64,000 nucleotides of DNA, taken from Flavobacterium sp. GTDB lineage: Bacteria; Bacteroidota; Bacteroidia; Flavobacteriales; Flavobacteriaceae. Numbering within the stretch: the stretch's first letter is position 1; every line of letters starts with the position of its first letter. The notes under the pieces were generated by a model. The model saw only the letters and a program-made list of their open reading frames with translations, had not been told where the DNA came from and searched no databases. A program made the position numbers and the translations under genes. Of this stretch, positions 1 through 7,276 are shown one piece after another. The DNA is taken from contig JACMLU010000005.1 of NCBI GenBank assembly GCA_014379405.1, forward strand, positions 1-64,000, read 5' to 3'.

Positions 1-430
1 TAGAATCTAACACGACCCGTTTGGCGCCAATGGAATCAATGGCATGTTCCAAACGAACGAATAGCCCTTCAAGGTTAAAGTCGGTCTCCTGAATATCTTT
101 TCGCTCCAAAAGCACATGTTCTATCAAAATTTTTTTTCGTGAAACAAGCCCTTGTAAATCCAGGTTGAGAGAAGCGACGTCTGTATAAAGTTCATCTTCT
201 GTCTCTTCAAACGACATGAAGACGCCGGGCTCTTTGAATTTGATTGCACCATTGATTAAAAAATCAATCCCCAAAAGTGTTTTTCCAGAGCCGGCACTTC
301 CACTGACTAAAGTGGTTCTATTTTTCGGAAGCCCGCCATAGGTAATTTCATCAAATCCTTTGATACCCGTGAGGCACTTTTGTAGTTGCTTATTAGGAGA
401 GGCACTTTTTTTTGGAGTAGGTTTATTCAT
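1..430 (-). CDS. KaiC-like RecA-fold ATPase, N-terminal part (cut by window edge)
   Basis: Translating the minus strand from the ATG at 428-430 gives 143 residues that run off the left edge, so the C-terminal part is missing. A P-loop (GSAGSGKT, near residue 45) follows a segment reading LTGIKGFDEITYGGLPKNR, which is the typical KaiC/RadA lead-in. A stretch reading FMSFEETEDEL and a Walker B-like RVVLDS at the edge also fit KaiC-domain ATPases. In Bacteroidota such proteins usually sit with histidine kinases or other signalling proteins rather than with a circadian clock, so the biological role is open. It lies downstream of the mannose-1-phosphate guanylyltransferase gene on the same strand with a 127-bp gap that carries an AGGAGG-like stretch, so it probably has its own start signals. 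Family call is firm; function is not. Confidence 0.85.
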   Translation of the reverse strand, partial: MNKPTPKKSASPNKQLQKCLTGIKGFDEITYGGLPKNRTTLVSGSAGSGKTLLGIDFLINGAIKFKEPGVFMSFEETEDELYTDVASLNLDLQGLVSRKKILIEHVLLERKDIQETDFNLEGLFVRLEHAIDSIGAKRVVLDS

Positions 431-557
431 ACATTGTCGATTTTACTTGTTTATAAATAGTGTAAGAAGTTTCCTTTGCGTCACACAGCATGACCGCTAC
501 CTCCTTTATAACGTTAAACAACTCTATTTTATATTCTTATTGTTAAGAAAACCTTCA

Positions 558-1562
558 TTATAATAAAGGGGATTCCATTAACTCTAATTGTTGATAAACT
601 TGTTTTACCTCTTGGGAATTTTCTTTTTGCAAGACCATTATAGCATCGGCAGTATAAATCAAGATGCAATTTTTTACGCCAATAAAAGTGGTATGCTTAG
701 AAGTCCCGATGACAATATTCCCATTGGCATCAATTGGATGTTCATTCTGGACTAAATATTCATAAACCGATTCGAAAGAACCTAGATCCGACCAATCAAA
801 ATGAGTTGAAACCACTTTAATGTCTTTACTTCGTTCCATAACAGCATAATCAACACTTATAGAGGGGATATTTAGCGACAATTCATAGTCTAAAAAGCCG
901 TTTTTATTTGCTTCCCATACTAATTTTGAAGCCAAATAAACTTCCGGTTCCTGCTTTTCGAGCTCTGCTAAAAACTTTGCTGATTTGAAACAAAAAAGAC
1001 CGCTGTTCCAAAAATAATTTCCGTTTTCTAGATACGTCGTTGCTGTTTCCAAATTTGGTTTTTCATGAAATGCAATTACATTTTCATTCTCAAATTCTAT
1101 ATAGCCATAACCAGTTTCCGGTTTAGTGGGTTTGATGCCAAAAGTCACCAAATAATCTTGATTGGCTAATGCAATCGCCTGTTTTAAAGCAGCCTCATAC
1201 AAATCACTGCCTTCTATTACATGGTCTGATGGCGTAATCAATAAAACATCTTCCGGGTTTGATGCAAATGCAGCAAAAGCAATCGCTGCAGCAGTATTAC
1301 GTGGAACAGCTTCTACAATATGAGTAAATGGTTTGTTGAATTTAGACATTATGGTATTGCTCATTTTGTAATTTTCAATATTTCCAACCACAATCGTTTT
1401 ATTGGAAACATTTTCGTTACGAGCCACTGTTTTTTCAAAAAGTGACTGCCCATCAAAAAGCTCTAGATATTGTTTAGGTTGGCTTTTCCTGGAAAGAGGC
1501 CACAATCTACTACCAATTCCGCCTGTTAAAACTACATGAGTTATATTGATACTAATTGCCAT
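558..1562 (-). CDS. manC: Mannose-1-phosphate guanylyltransferase (GDP-mannose pyrophosphorylase)
   Basis: The enzyme makes GDP-mannose from mannose-1-phosphate and GTP, for exopolysaccharide, LPS or glycoprotein glycans. The nucleotidyltransferase signature GGIGSRLWPLSRKSQPKQ is at residues 14-31, and a sugar-binding FHEKPNLET segment lies near residue 170. At 334 residues it is the short, single-domain form, without the C-terminal phosphomannose isomerase cupin of the bifunctional AlgA/ManC type. The start overlaps the stop of the upstream cytidylyltransferase gene by a single base (1562), which indicates translational coupling and one transcript. Together with the neighbouring TagD-like protein and the UpxY-type antiterminator it suggests that the left edge borders a surface-polysaccharide region. 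Confidence 0.9.
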   Translation of the reverse strand: MAISINITHVVLTGGIGSRLWPLSRKSQPKQYLELFDGQSLFEKTVARNENVSNKTIVVGNIENYKMSNTIMSKFNKPFTHIVEAVPRNTAAAIAFAAFASNPEDVLLITPSDHVIEGSDLYEAALKQAIALANQDYLVTFGIKPTKPETGYGYIEFENENVIAFHEKPNLETATTYLENGNYFWNSGLFCFKSAKFLAELEKQEPEVYLASKLVWEANKNGFLDYELSLNIPSISVDYAVMERSKDIKVVSTHFDWSDLGSFESVYEYLVQNEHPIDANGNIVIGTSKHTTFIGVKNCILIYTADAIMVLQKENSQEVKQVYQQLELMESPLL

Positions 1563-1987
1563 TAGTGTCCGTTTAAAAGTTCTTTTTGATAGACTTCCTG
1601 ACGCAGGCTTGTACTCGAAAAACGATGGTCTCTGGAATTAAAATACAGCTCGATTCCTTTCTCCTCACAATAAGTCCTCCCAGTAAAATCTCTTTCTTTA
1701 TACTCGTCACCCACGAAGCGTAAATCAATAATAAAAGACTTCAAAATATCTTCTAAATCTTGCTCAGTAGCATATGGAACTACTTCATCAACAAACTTAC
1801 ATGCCTTCAATTGTATATAACGTTCTACAACAGTCTGGGTAGGTTTATTTTTTGTTGGGCGATCTAAAGTAGGATCCGTCTGTAAACCAACAATTAAATA
1901 ATCACAATTTAATCTAGCTTCTTCAAGCATTTTAACGTGACCTGCATGTAACAAATCAAAAGCACTAAAGGTTATTCCTGTTTTCAT
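1562..1987 (-). CDS. TagD-like adenylyl/cytidylyltransferase (glycerol-3-phosphate cytidylyltransferase-like)
   Basis: A 141-residue single-domain nucleotidyltransferase. The nucleotide-binding HxGH motif is visible in FDLLHAGHVKML (residues 10-21) and the C-terminal substrate/nucleotide loop reads RFSSTSLRQ near residue 127. These are the two landmarks of the TagD/glycerol-3-phosphate cytidylyltransferase family, which activates glycerol phosphate or related polyols as CDP derivatives for cell-surface polymers; some members use ATP on other phospho-polyols or sugars. Substrate cannot be read from sequence alone. First gene of a two-gene minus-strand unit with manC, one-base overlap. Its promoter must lie in the AT-rich gap to the right. 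Confidence 0.82.
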   Translation of the reverse strand: MKTGITFSAFDLLHAGHVKMLEEARLNCDYLIVGLQTDPTLDRPTKNKPTQTVVERYIQLKACKFVDEVVPYATEQDLEDILKSFIIDLRFVGDEYKERDFTGRTYCEEKGIELYFNSRDHRFSSTSLRQEVYQKELLNGH

Positions 1988-2688
1988 CTATTTAATGTTT
2001 TAAAATTAAAAATCGTTTTTGGTTAATGTAAATTGATCTGTGAAAAATATTGTAAACCGATTATATGGTTTCAATGATTTTTTGAGAATTGAATAAGGGT
2101 ACCCCGTGAATAGTTACATTTTAACTATCCATAAAAAGAAAAATAAATGGTGTAAAAACTAAAAATTAAACTTCTTAATCGTTACAAAATGATTTAAATC
2201 TCGGGGATAAAAAATCTCAAAATTCAAACCAATATTATCATATACTAAGCAATGATAATAATGACAAAATTAAGACAGAACTGAAGATGCAAAACAAAAT
2301 TTTAGTTGCTAAAAATCCTTAATCAGGAAAAAATAACATTAAAACAGCAAGCAAATGAAGTATAGTGAAATTAATTTTACAATCATAAATCTTAGTGAAA
2401 ATTTAATATACCTACTTAAGTAAAACACTAACAAACAATACCATATAAACAAAACACTTACTGAACTTTAAGTTTTGTCTATCTAATAGAAAATGGATTA
2501 TTTGTAAAGATTGACTAGAAAAGAGTAGCAAACTTTTAAATTAAAATGTAAAAATTAAAAAATATAAGTACAACTAAATTATTCAAAAAAGAGCAAAATA
2601 ATAACCTCATATAAGAATATGTGATATTGTTTTTTTAGGCAAATTCTATATATACAAGTAAATAAAAATGAACTAATAAATTAGTATT
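1988..2688. other. 700-bp AT-rich intergenic region between divergent genes
   Basis: No open frame of note. It separates the minus-strand TagD-like gene from the plus-strand UpxY gene, so it should hold both promoters. Two small inverted repeats are visible: arms at 2110-2116/2122-2128 (ATAGTTA/TAACTAT) and an 8-bp one at 2234-2241/2252-2259 (ATTATCAT/ATGATAAT). Either could be an operator or a hairpin in the long leader of the antiterminator gene. No JUMPStart-type sequence was recognised. Confidence 0.6.
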
Positions 2689-3156
2689 ATGAAATGGTAC
2701 GTAGTATACACGAAACCCAAATGGGAAAAAAGAGCCACTGAACAATTAACGCAGCTTGGGGTAAACTGTTATTGTCCCATAATTAAAAAAATAGTGCAGC
2801 GGTCAGATAGGAAAGTAAAGGTAGAAGTACCATTATTTAACAATTATATCTTTGTGCAATTAGCGGAAAAGGATAGAAATATGGTATTTCATTCCCCGGG
2901 TGTTGTAAGGTATTTATTTTGGTTAGGAATACATGCCATTGTAAAAGACAATGAAATTGAGACTATTAAAGAATGGCTCAATGCTGGTGATACTGCAATA
3001 GAAATATCGGTTATGCAGTACCAAATTGGAGATAAAATAAAATTACATTCCGGACCTTTTTGTGAGCAAAATGCAGTAGTCAAAGACATCACAAAAACCC
3101 ATTATGTTTTAATTTTAGAATCTTTAGGATATGTTTTAAAAGTAAAATATCAATAA
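2689..3156 (+). CDS. UpxY-family (NusG-like) transcription antiterminator
   Basis: A 155-residue NusG paralogue. The N-terminal NGN domain starts directly with MKWYVVYTKPKWEKRATEQL and contains the typical VPLFNNYIFVQ segment (residues 47-57); the C-terminal part (about 105-155) is a KOW-like domain with GDKIKLHSGPF. UpxY/RfaH-type proteins normally are the first gene of a capsular or exopolysaccharide operon and let RNA polymerase read through it. Here nothing of that kind follows: a terminator-like inverted repeat comes 47 bp downstream and then two small regulators on the opposite strand. It therefore looks isolated, acting in trans on a distant locus, or left over from a lost operon. No UpxZ partner is seen. 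Start chosen because it gives a complete NGN domain. Confidence 0.85.
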   Translation: MKWYVVYTKPKWEKRATEQLTQLGVNCYCPIIKKIVQRSDRKVKVEVPLFNNYIFVQLAEKDRNMVFHSPGVVRYLFWLGIHAIVKDNEIETIKEWLNAGDTAIEISVMQYQIGDKIKLHSGPFCEQNAVVKDITKTHYVLILESLGYVLKVKYQ

Positions 3157-3202
3157 AATTGCTAAATAAAAAATTAAAAGCAGTACCTCAATCTAAGGTT
3201 CC

Positions 3203-3251
3203 AAAAAAAGCGAAATAGTTAATAATCAAATTTAAATATTTCGCTTTTTTT
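3203..3251. terminator. Bidirectional terminator between UpxY and a mini XRE regulator
   Basis: A 14-bp perfect inverted repeat: AAAAAAAGCGAAAT at 3203-3216 and its complement at 3238-3251, with a 21-nt loop. Each arm ends in a run of T on the appropriate strand, so it can terminate the UpxY transcript from the left and the XRE gene (3219-3428) from the right. It overlaps the last codons of the XRE gene. Confidence 0.7.
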
Positions 3252-3428
3252 GACACCCAAAATTTTAACCAACTTATCCAGCTTAGAAATTTTTAGATCT
3301 ACGCTTCCCGTTTCAATTTTTAAATACTTTTTAACACTCATTTCCATTTGTATAGCCACATAGTCTGGGCTATGATTTTTTTGCTCACGATATTCTTTAA
3401 TATTTAAATAGATATTATTTGCAGCCAT
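3219..3428 (-). CDS. Small XRE-type helix-turn-helix regulator
   Basis: A 69-residue protein made of little more than one HTH_3/XRE domain: NIKEYREQKNHSPDYVAIQMEMSVKKYLKIETGSVDLKISKLDKLVKILGV shows the usual helix pattern (residues 8-60, with YREQK, YVAIQMEMS and KIETG as landmarks). It is about 35-40% alike, by eye, to the neighbour at 3588-3821 and shares the ending IFKFD, so the two look like a tandem duplication. Such single-domain regulators often control their own promoter or a nearby mobile or polysaccharide locus. No target is evident. The stop codon lies inside the terminator stem. Confidence 0.75.
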   Translation of the reverse strand: MAANNIYLNIKEYREQKNHSPDYVAIQMEMSVKKYLKIETGSVDLKISKLDKLVKILGVKKSEIFKFDY

Positions 3429-3587
3429 AATCTTGTTGATTAAATTATTATTTCAATTTTTAAAATCAGTAGGCTAATTTCAGAAATATTCAGTAAAAAA
3501 GAGGAAATTTATTATTAAATAATTTTTATATAATATGTCTAATGTTAATAAATCTATTTAATCTTGCAAAAACCTTTAGTCATAAGG

Positions 3588-3821
3588 TTATTTGGTGTCG
3601 TTAAAAAAAATGGTAATATCAAATTTGAAAATAAATTCTATCGAGACATCCAAAACCTTTGCAATTTCAATCAATTTAGATACTGTCAAATCAACCTCTC
3701 CTCGTTCAATTTTACCGTAGCCACTCATACTCATTTTCAGTTCTGCGGCTACATATTCTCTAGTAAAATTTTTCAATTCTCTAATTTTCCTTATGTTTAT
3801 GTATACATTAGACTTAATCAT
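3588..3821 (-). CDS. Small XRE-type helix-turn-helix regulator, paralogue of the adjacent one
   Basis: A 77-residue single-domain HTH_3/XRE protein: NIRKIRELKNFTREYVAAEL, then MSMSGYGKIERGEVDLTVSK, then KVLDVSIEFIFKFD. The pattern aligns residue for residue with the 3219-3428 gene, including YVA, KIE-G-VDL and the FKFD end, after which this copy has an eight-residue tail. Both genes face the same way with a 159-bp AT-rich gap. No neighbouring partner (toxin, integrase or phage gene) is present to say what it regulates. Confidence 0.75.
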   Translation of the reverse strand: MIKSNVYINIRKIRELKNFTREYVAAELKMSMSGYGKIERGEVDLTVSKLIEIAKVLDVSIEFIFKFDITIFFNDTK

Positions 3822-4399
3822 AACAAAAAAATTATATAATTGAGATTTTATACACTAAAACCCTTTAACACTAACTAAATTTCAACTAAATAAAAATAGA
3901 CTTTACTACAAATTTGACTTCTTAATAGTGATAATTATTCTTTAAAAAAGAATTAATTAAAAATTTATTTTTCTTCTAATTCATCTTAATCCGATTAATA
4001 TCTTTTTTAGTACCTTTTATACTTTTAAAAACTGCGTTGGTCTTTAGTTTCTGATAATTTAAATTATAATACAAAGTTGCACAGATTATCATTCTATTTT
4101 GTTGCATTATTTTCATAATATGTTTCAAAATTCACACATTGATTGATTATCAGTAAATTACAAAACATTATAGTTACACAAACGGCTTAATCCCTTCCTT
4201 CCTAAATTTGTTATAAAACTCTAGCATCATGCTAATTTTGAAAAAAGAGGAAATTTTGTTGTACTGTTCAAGAACAAAAAACCAATTTTACAATCAATTT
4301 AAAACGCGTTTAATATACCTAATTAATACCCCTATTTAACAAATATTTTAGTGCTATATTGATATAATTTAAGTACTTTTGATTTAAATTAATTTCATT
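3822..4399. other. 578-bp AT-rich gap with a possible gene remnant and the metal-locus promoter
   Basis: No full gene. On the minus strand, 4174-4230 reads MMLEFYNKFRKEGIKPFV followed by a stop, with a sensible open stretch of about 20 more codons upstream before a stop; it resembles the last residues of a longer protein and may be the decayed 3' end of a lost gene. It is too short to assign. The right end holds the putative promoter of the 4400 gene. Confidence 0.4.
4374..4381 (+). promoter_or_regulatory. Putative Bacteroidota -7 promoter box (TACTTTTG) of the metal locus
   Basis: TACTTTTG matches the Bacteroidota -7 consensus TAnnTTTG and lies 18 bp before the ATG at 4400. A good -33 TTTG is not present at the usual spacing (TTTTA near 4347 is the closest), so this is a candidate only. 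Confidence 0.4.
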
Positions 4400-4765
4400 A
4401 TGAATAAATTCCACATTTTAGTATTAGTAATACTTGGCTTCTTTTTGATGCCAACAGCTACTTTTGCGTGTGGAAGCCATTCTGGGAAAAATTCTTGCAG
4501 CAAAGAAACTTCTGCAGATATGGAAAAAATGGATTGTTGCAAAAAAGATCCTCATTCAAAAAACAACAGCAACAAAGGTTGCAATGGAAAATGTGGACAT
4601 TCCAATTGTGTTACTACTTCAAACCAATATAATGTCGCTTATTTCGATATAAAATTCACAAACAACGACTTTGTTTTATTTGAAAAAAAACAAAATTATT
4701 TCAATTCAGAAACCAATCTCTCTTCTGGTTTTTATTCTCTTTGGCTAATTCCAAAAATAAGCTAA
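4400..4765 (+). CDS. Cys/His-rich secreted protein at the head of the metal-efflux locus
   Basis: 121 residues with a clear signal peptide (MNKFHILVLVILGFFLMPTATFA) followed by a Cys/His/Lys/Asn-rich mature part: CGSHSGKNSC, MDCCKKDPHS, GCNGKCGHSNC, giving nine cysteines and several histidines within about 50 residues. This strongly suggests soft-metal binding in the periplasm. The C-terminal 45 residues (from about 77) lack cysteine. I do not recognise a named domain. Position directly upstream of metal-binding and RND efflux genes on the same strand supports a role as metal sensor, buffer or chaperone; that role is inference. A 220-bp gap follows with no visible gene. Confidence 0.7.
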   Translation: MNKFHILVLVILGFFLMPTATFACGSHSGKNSCSKETSADMEKMDCCKKDPHSKNNSNKGCNGKCGHSNCVTTSNQYNVAYFDIKFTNNDFVLFEKKQNYFNSETNLSSGFYSLWLIPKIS

Positions 4766-4985
4766 ATCAAATTTTGACAGCCACAAGTGTGTCAAATAGA
4801 AAGCAATTCTTGCTTTAAATCCATTATTTACAAGCTGATACAATTATTGAATTAAAGCTAAGCTCTTTATTTGATTGTATTCCAGCTCATTATATTCAAA
4901 ATTTTTTAAACACAACACGAAACGGTTATTTGTTGAATCGAATAGTTCGACCTAGGCAATTCTCTGTTTCACAAATTCAAATAAA

Positions 4986-5606
4986 ATGAAAAATTTAATT
5001 ATCATATTAAGTGTAATCTTAACAGCAATTACTTCTGTTTCAGCTCAAAAAGCCACCAAAAAAGAAGACCCTAAAATCATATACGTTTGCCCTACGCATC
5101 CCGACATGATGAATTCAAGCTCCGGAAAATGCTCAGATTGTGGAATGGAGCTGATAAAAGTTACCGAAAAGGTACCAACCTATGCTCTTAAAGGAAGTCA
5201 ACCGATGAGTAAAACCGTGACAAAATATGTTTGCCCAATGGACAGCTCAACTTCTGATAAACCTGGAAAATGTTCTAAATGCGCTATGAAGATGGTAAAA
5301 GTTGCTGAAAAAGTAGACACTCAAGCACTAAAAGGAAGCCAACCAATGACTAAAACTGTGTCAAAATATGTTTGTTCAATGGATGGTACAACTTCTGACA
5401 AAGCAGGTGACTGTTCTAAATGTGGAATGGCAATGGTAAAAGTTACCGAAAAAATAGATTTACATCCTTTAAAAGGAAGTCAACCTCAAACTAAAATTGT
5501 GACAAAATATGTTTGTCCAATGGACGGTTCAACTTCTGATACCGTAGGGAAATGTCCTAAATGCGGAATGGAAATGAGTCCAAAAGAAGAAAATCACAAA
5601 CATTAA
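4986..5606 (+). CDS. Secreted protein with four tandem heavy-metal-binding (HMBD) repeats
   Basis: 206 residues: signal peptide (1-20, MKNLIIILSVILTAITSVSA), then four copies of the YVCPM...KCxKCGM heavy-metal-binding module starting at residues 33, 81, 128 and 175. The period is 47-48 residues, with a conserved linker containing ALKGSQPMTKTVSKYVC-like sequence. Each unit keeps the CP pair and the CxxC(G/A)M end, but only the first has a CPTHP histidine; units 2-4 read CPMD or CSMD instead, so metal coordination may rest on cysteine and methionine. The same module caps the two RND adaptors downstream, so this protein likely buffers or hands over metal in the periplasm. Repeats are also conserved at DNA level, which indicates recent internal duplication. 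Confidence 0.82.
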   Translation: MKNLIIILSVILTAITSVSAQKATKKEDPKIIYVCPTHPDMMNSSSGKCSDCGMELIKVTEKVPTYALKGSQPMSKTVTKYVCPMDSSTSDKPGKCSKCAMKMVKVAEKVDTQALKGSQPMTKTVSKYVCSMDGTTSDKAGDCSKCGMAMVKVTEKIDLHPLKGSQPQTKIVTKYVCPMDGSTSDTVGKCPKCGMEMSPKEENHKH

Positions 5607-5657
5607 TTTTTAACAATAAATAAATCTATAATATTTTAATCCTTTAAAACTAACAAA

Positions 5658-5930
5658 ATGAAAAATTCAATTCTATCAGCCATTGCGATGGCTTTCGTAC
5701 TGGTTTCTTGCAACCAAAAAGACAAACAAACTGAAACAACAAATGCTCCAATGATGGAACACGATTCAACAATGACAATGAAGGATTCTACAATGATGGA
5801 AAAAGATTCAACAATGATGCAAGACAGTAAAACAAAATTATATGCTTGTCCAATGCATCCCGAAGTTCAAGGCAAATTAAACGATAAATGCTCCAAATGT
5901 GGAATGAAATTGACCGAAGAGGTTAAATAA
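5658..5930 (+). CDS. Met-rich lipoprotein with one heavy-metal-binding module
   Basis: 90 residues with a lipoprotein signal ending in VLVSC (lipobox cysteine at residue 18), a middle segment of repeated Met-rich units (MTMKDSTMMEKDSTMMQDS) and a C-terminal HMBD reading YACPMHPEV...CSKCGMKL. Methionine clusters are typical Cu(I)/Ag(I) ligands in periplasmic copper proteins. It follows the four-repeat protein by 51 bp, and a strong hairpin separates it from the pump gene. Likely a membrane-anchored metal-binding accessory of the efflux system; the metal itself is not proven by sequence. Confidence 0.78.
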   Translation: MKNSILSAIAMAFVLVSCNQKDKQTETTNAPMMEHDSTMTMKDSTMMEKDSTMMQDSKTKLYACPMHPEVQGKLNDKCSKCGMKLTEEVK

Positions 5931-5935
5931 AAAAT

Positions 5936-5971
5936 CCCTTTCAGTCTCGATAGCTTTCGGGACTGAAAGGG
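5936..5971 (+). terminator. Hairpin terminator or attenuator upstream of the RND pump gene
   Basis: CCCTTTCAGTC (5936-5946) pairs perfectly with GACTGAAAGGG (5961-5971) around a 14-nt loop, followed by a weakly T-rich stretch. It sits 5 bp after the lipoprotein stop and 18 bp before the pump start, so it may lower expression of the pump relative to the binding proteins. Confidence 0.6.
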
Positions 5972-5989
5972 TTAATAATTTCAATCAAT

Positions 5990-7270
5990 ATGGTAGAAAA
6001 ATTAATATCATTCTCGTTAAAAAACCGATTTGTTGTCCTGTTGGTTTCAGCAGCTTTATTTGGCTGGGGCGTATACAGTGTTCAGCAAAATCCCATTGAC
6101 GCCATTCCTGATCTGTCCGAAAATCAAGTTATTGTTTTCACGGATTGGATGGGGAGAAGTCCGCAGGTTATCGAAGCGCAGGTCACTTATCCCCTAGTTT
6201 CGAATTTGCAGGGCATTCCAAAAGTCAAAAATATTCGGGGTGCTTCCATGTTTGGGATGAGCTTTGTTTACATCATTTTTGAAGATGATGTCGATATTTA
6301 TTGGGCGAGAACCCGTGTTTTGGAAAGACTAAATTATGCCCAACGTTTGTTGCCCCAAAATGTGGTTCCAACACTTGGACCAGACGGAACAGGAGTTGGC
6401 CATATTTTTTGGTACACTTTAGAAACCAATGGAATGGATTTGGGAGAACAACGCGCCTTGCAAGATTGGTACGTGAAATTTGCCCTGCAAACCGTTCCCG
6501 GAGTTGCCGAGGTTGCTTCGTTTGGAGGGTTCGAAAAGCAATACCAATTGGTTTTAGACCCTTTGAAAATGCAATATTACAATGTGTCGATGATGGAAGT
6601 AATGAACGCCGTCAAGGCCAACAACAATGATGTAGGCGGTCGAAAGTTTGAAATGAGCGACAGATCCTATATAGTCAGAGGTTTGGGTTACATCAAGAAC
6701 ATAAAAGACGTCGAAGAAATTGCCATTAAAAACTACAATTCAGTTCCCGTGAAAGTCAGCGAACTGGGTTCAGTGCAAATGGGTGGCGATTTGCGTCTGG
6801 GAATTTTTGATCAAAACGGAACTGGAGAAGTCGTTGGCGGAATCGTGGTAATGCGCTACGGCGAAAATGCCGATAAAGTAATCGATGCAGTGAAATTAAA
6901 GATGAAAGAAGTCGAAAAAGGATTGCCAGAAGGCGTTACTTTCAAAACTTCTTACGACAGAAGCGAGTTGATAGAAAAAGCCATCGAATCCGTAAAAGGA
7001 ACTTTAATGGAAGAGATGATTGCCGTTTCGATTGTCATTCTTCTTTTTCTTTTTCATTGGCGAAGTGCTTTAATCATCTTAATCCAATTGCCCATTTCCG
7101 TGGCTATCGGTTTTATTTTGCTCCAGACTTTTGGGATATCGTCCAATATTATGTCCCTAACCGGAATTGCTTTGGCGATTGGTGTTGTGGTCGATGATGG
7201 AATTGTGATGGTCGAAAATGCCTATCGGAATATTTCGGAGAGACAGGAAGAATTGGACAACAATCAATAA
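5990..7270 (+). CDS. cusA: CusA-type heavy-metal RND efflux pump, N-terminal half (ends at an in-frame stop)
   Basis: 426 residues that match the first part of a CusA/CzcA-family inner-membrane pump: TM1 (residues 9-30), the periplasmic porter domain with the DAIPDLSENQVIVFTDW and ARTRVLERL segments, then TM2-TM4 ending in GVVVDDGIVMVENAYRN (residues ~398-414). A normal family member has about 1030-1060 residues. The frame stops at TAA 7268-7270, inside the cytoplasmic loop after TM4, and the rest of the pump continues in the same frame immediately after. The split therefore results from one stop codon, not a frameshift. Either the gene is inactivated, or the two halves are made separately and assemble. 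The rest of the operon is intact. Confidence 0.85.
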   Translation: MVEKLISFSLKNRFVVLLVSAALFGWGVYSVQQNPIDAIPDLSENQVIVFTDWMGRSPQVIEAQVTYPLVSNLQGIPKVKNIRGASMFGMSFVYIIFEDDVDIYWARTRVLERLNYAQRLLPQNVVPTLGPDGTGVGHIFWYTLETNGMDLGEQRALQDWYVKFALQTVPGVAEVASFGGFEKQYQLVLDPLKMQYYNVSMMEVMNAVKANNNDVGGRKFEMSDRSYIVRGLGYIKNIKDVEEIAIKNYNSVPVKVSELGSVQMGGDLRLGIFDQNGTGEVVGGIVVMRYGENADKVIDAVKLKMKEVEKGLPEGVTFKTSYDRSELIEKAIESVKGTLMEEMIAVSIVILLFLFHWRSALIILIQLPISVAIGFILLQTFGISSNIMSLTGIALAIGVVVDDGIVMVENAYRNISERQEELDNNQ

Positions 7271-7276
7271 TTGAAA

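Noticed and set aside
360..563. 67-codon plus-strand open frame
   Set aside because: It overlaps the start of the KaiC-like gene on the other strand and has no protein-like composition or family resemblance.
1988..2688. JUMPStart/ops element for the UpxY region
   Set aside because: No GGCGGTAG-like sequence found.
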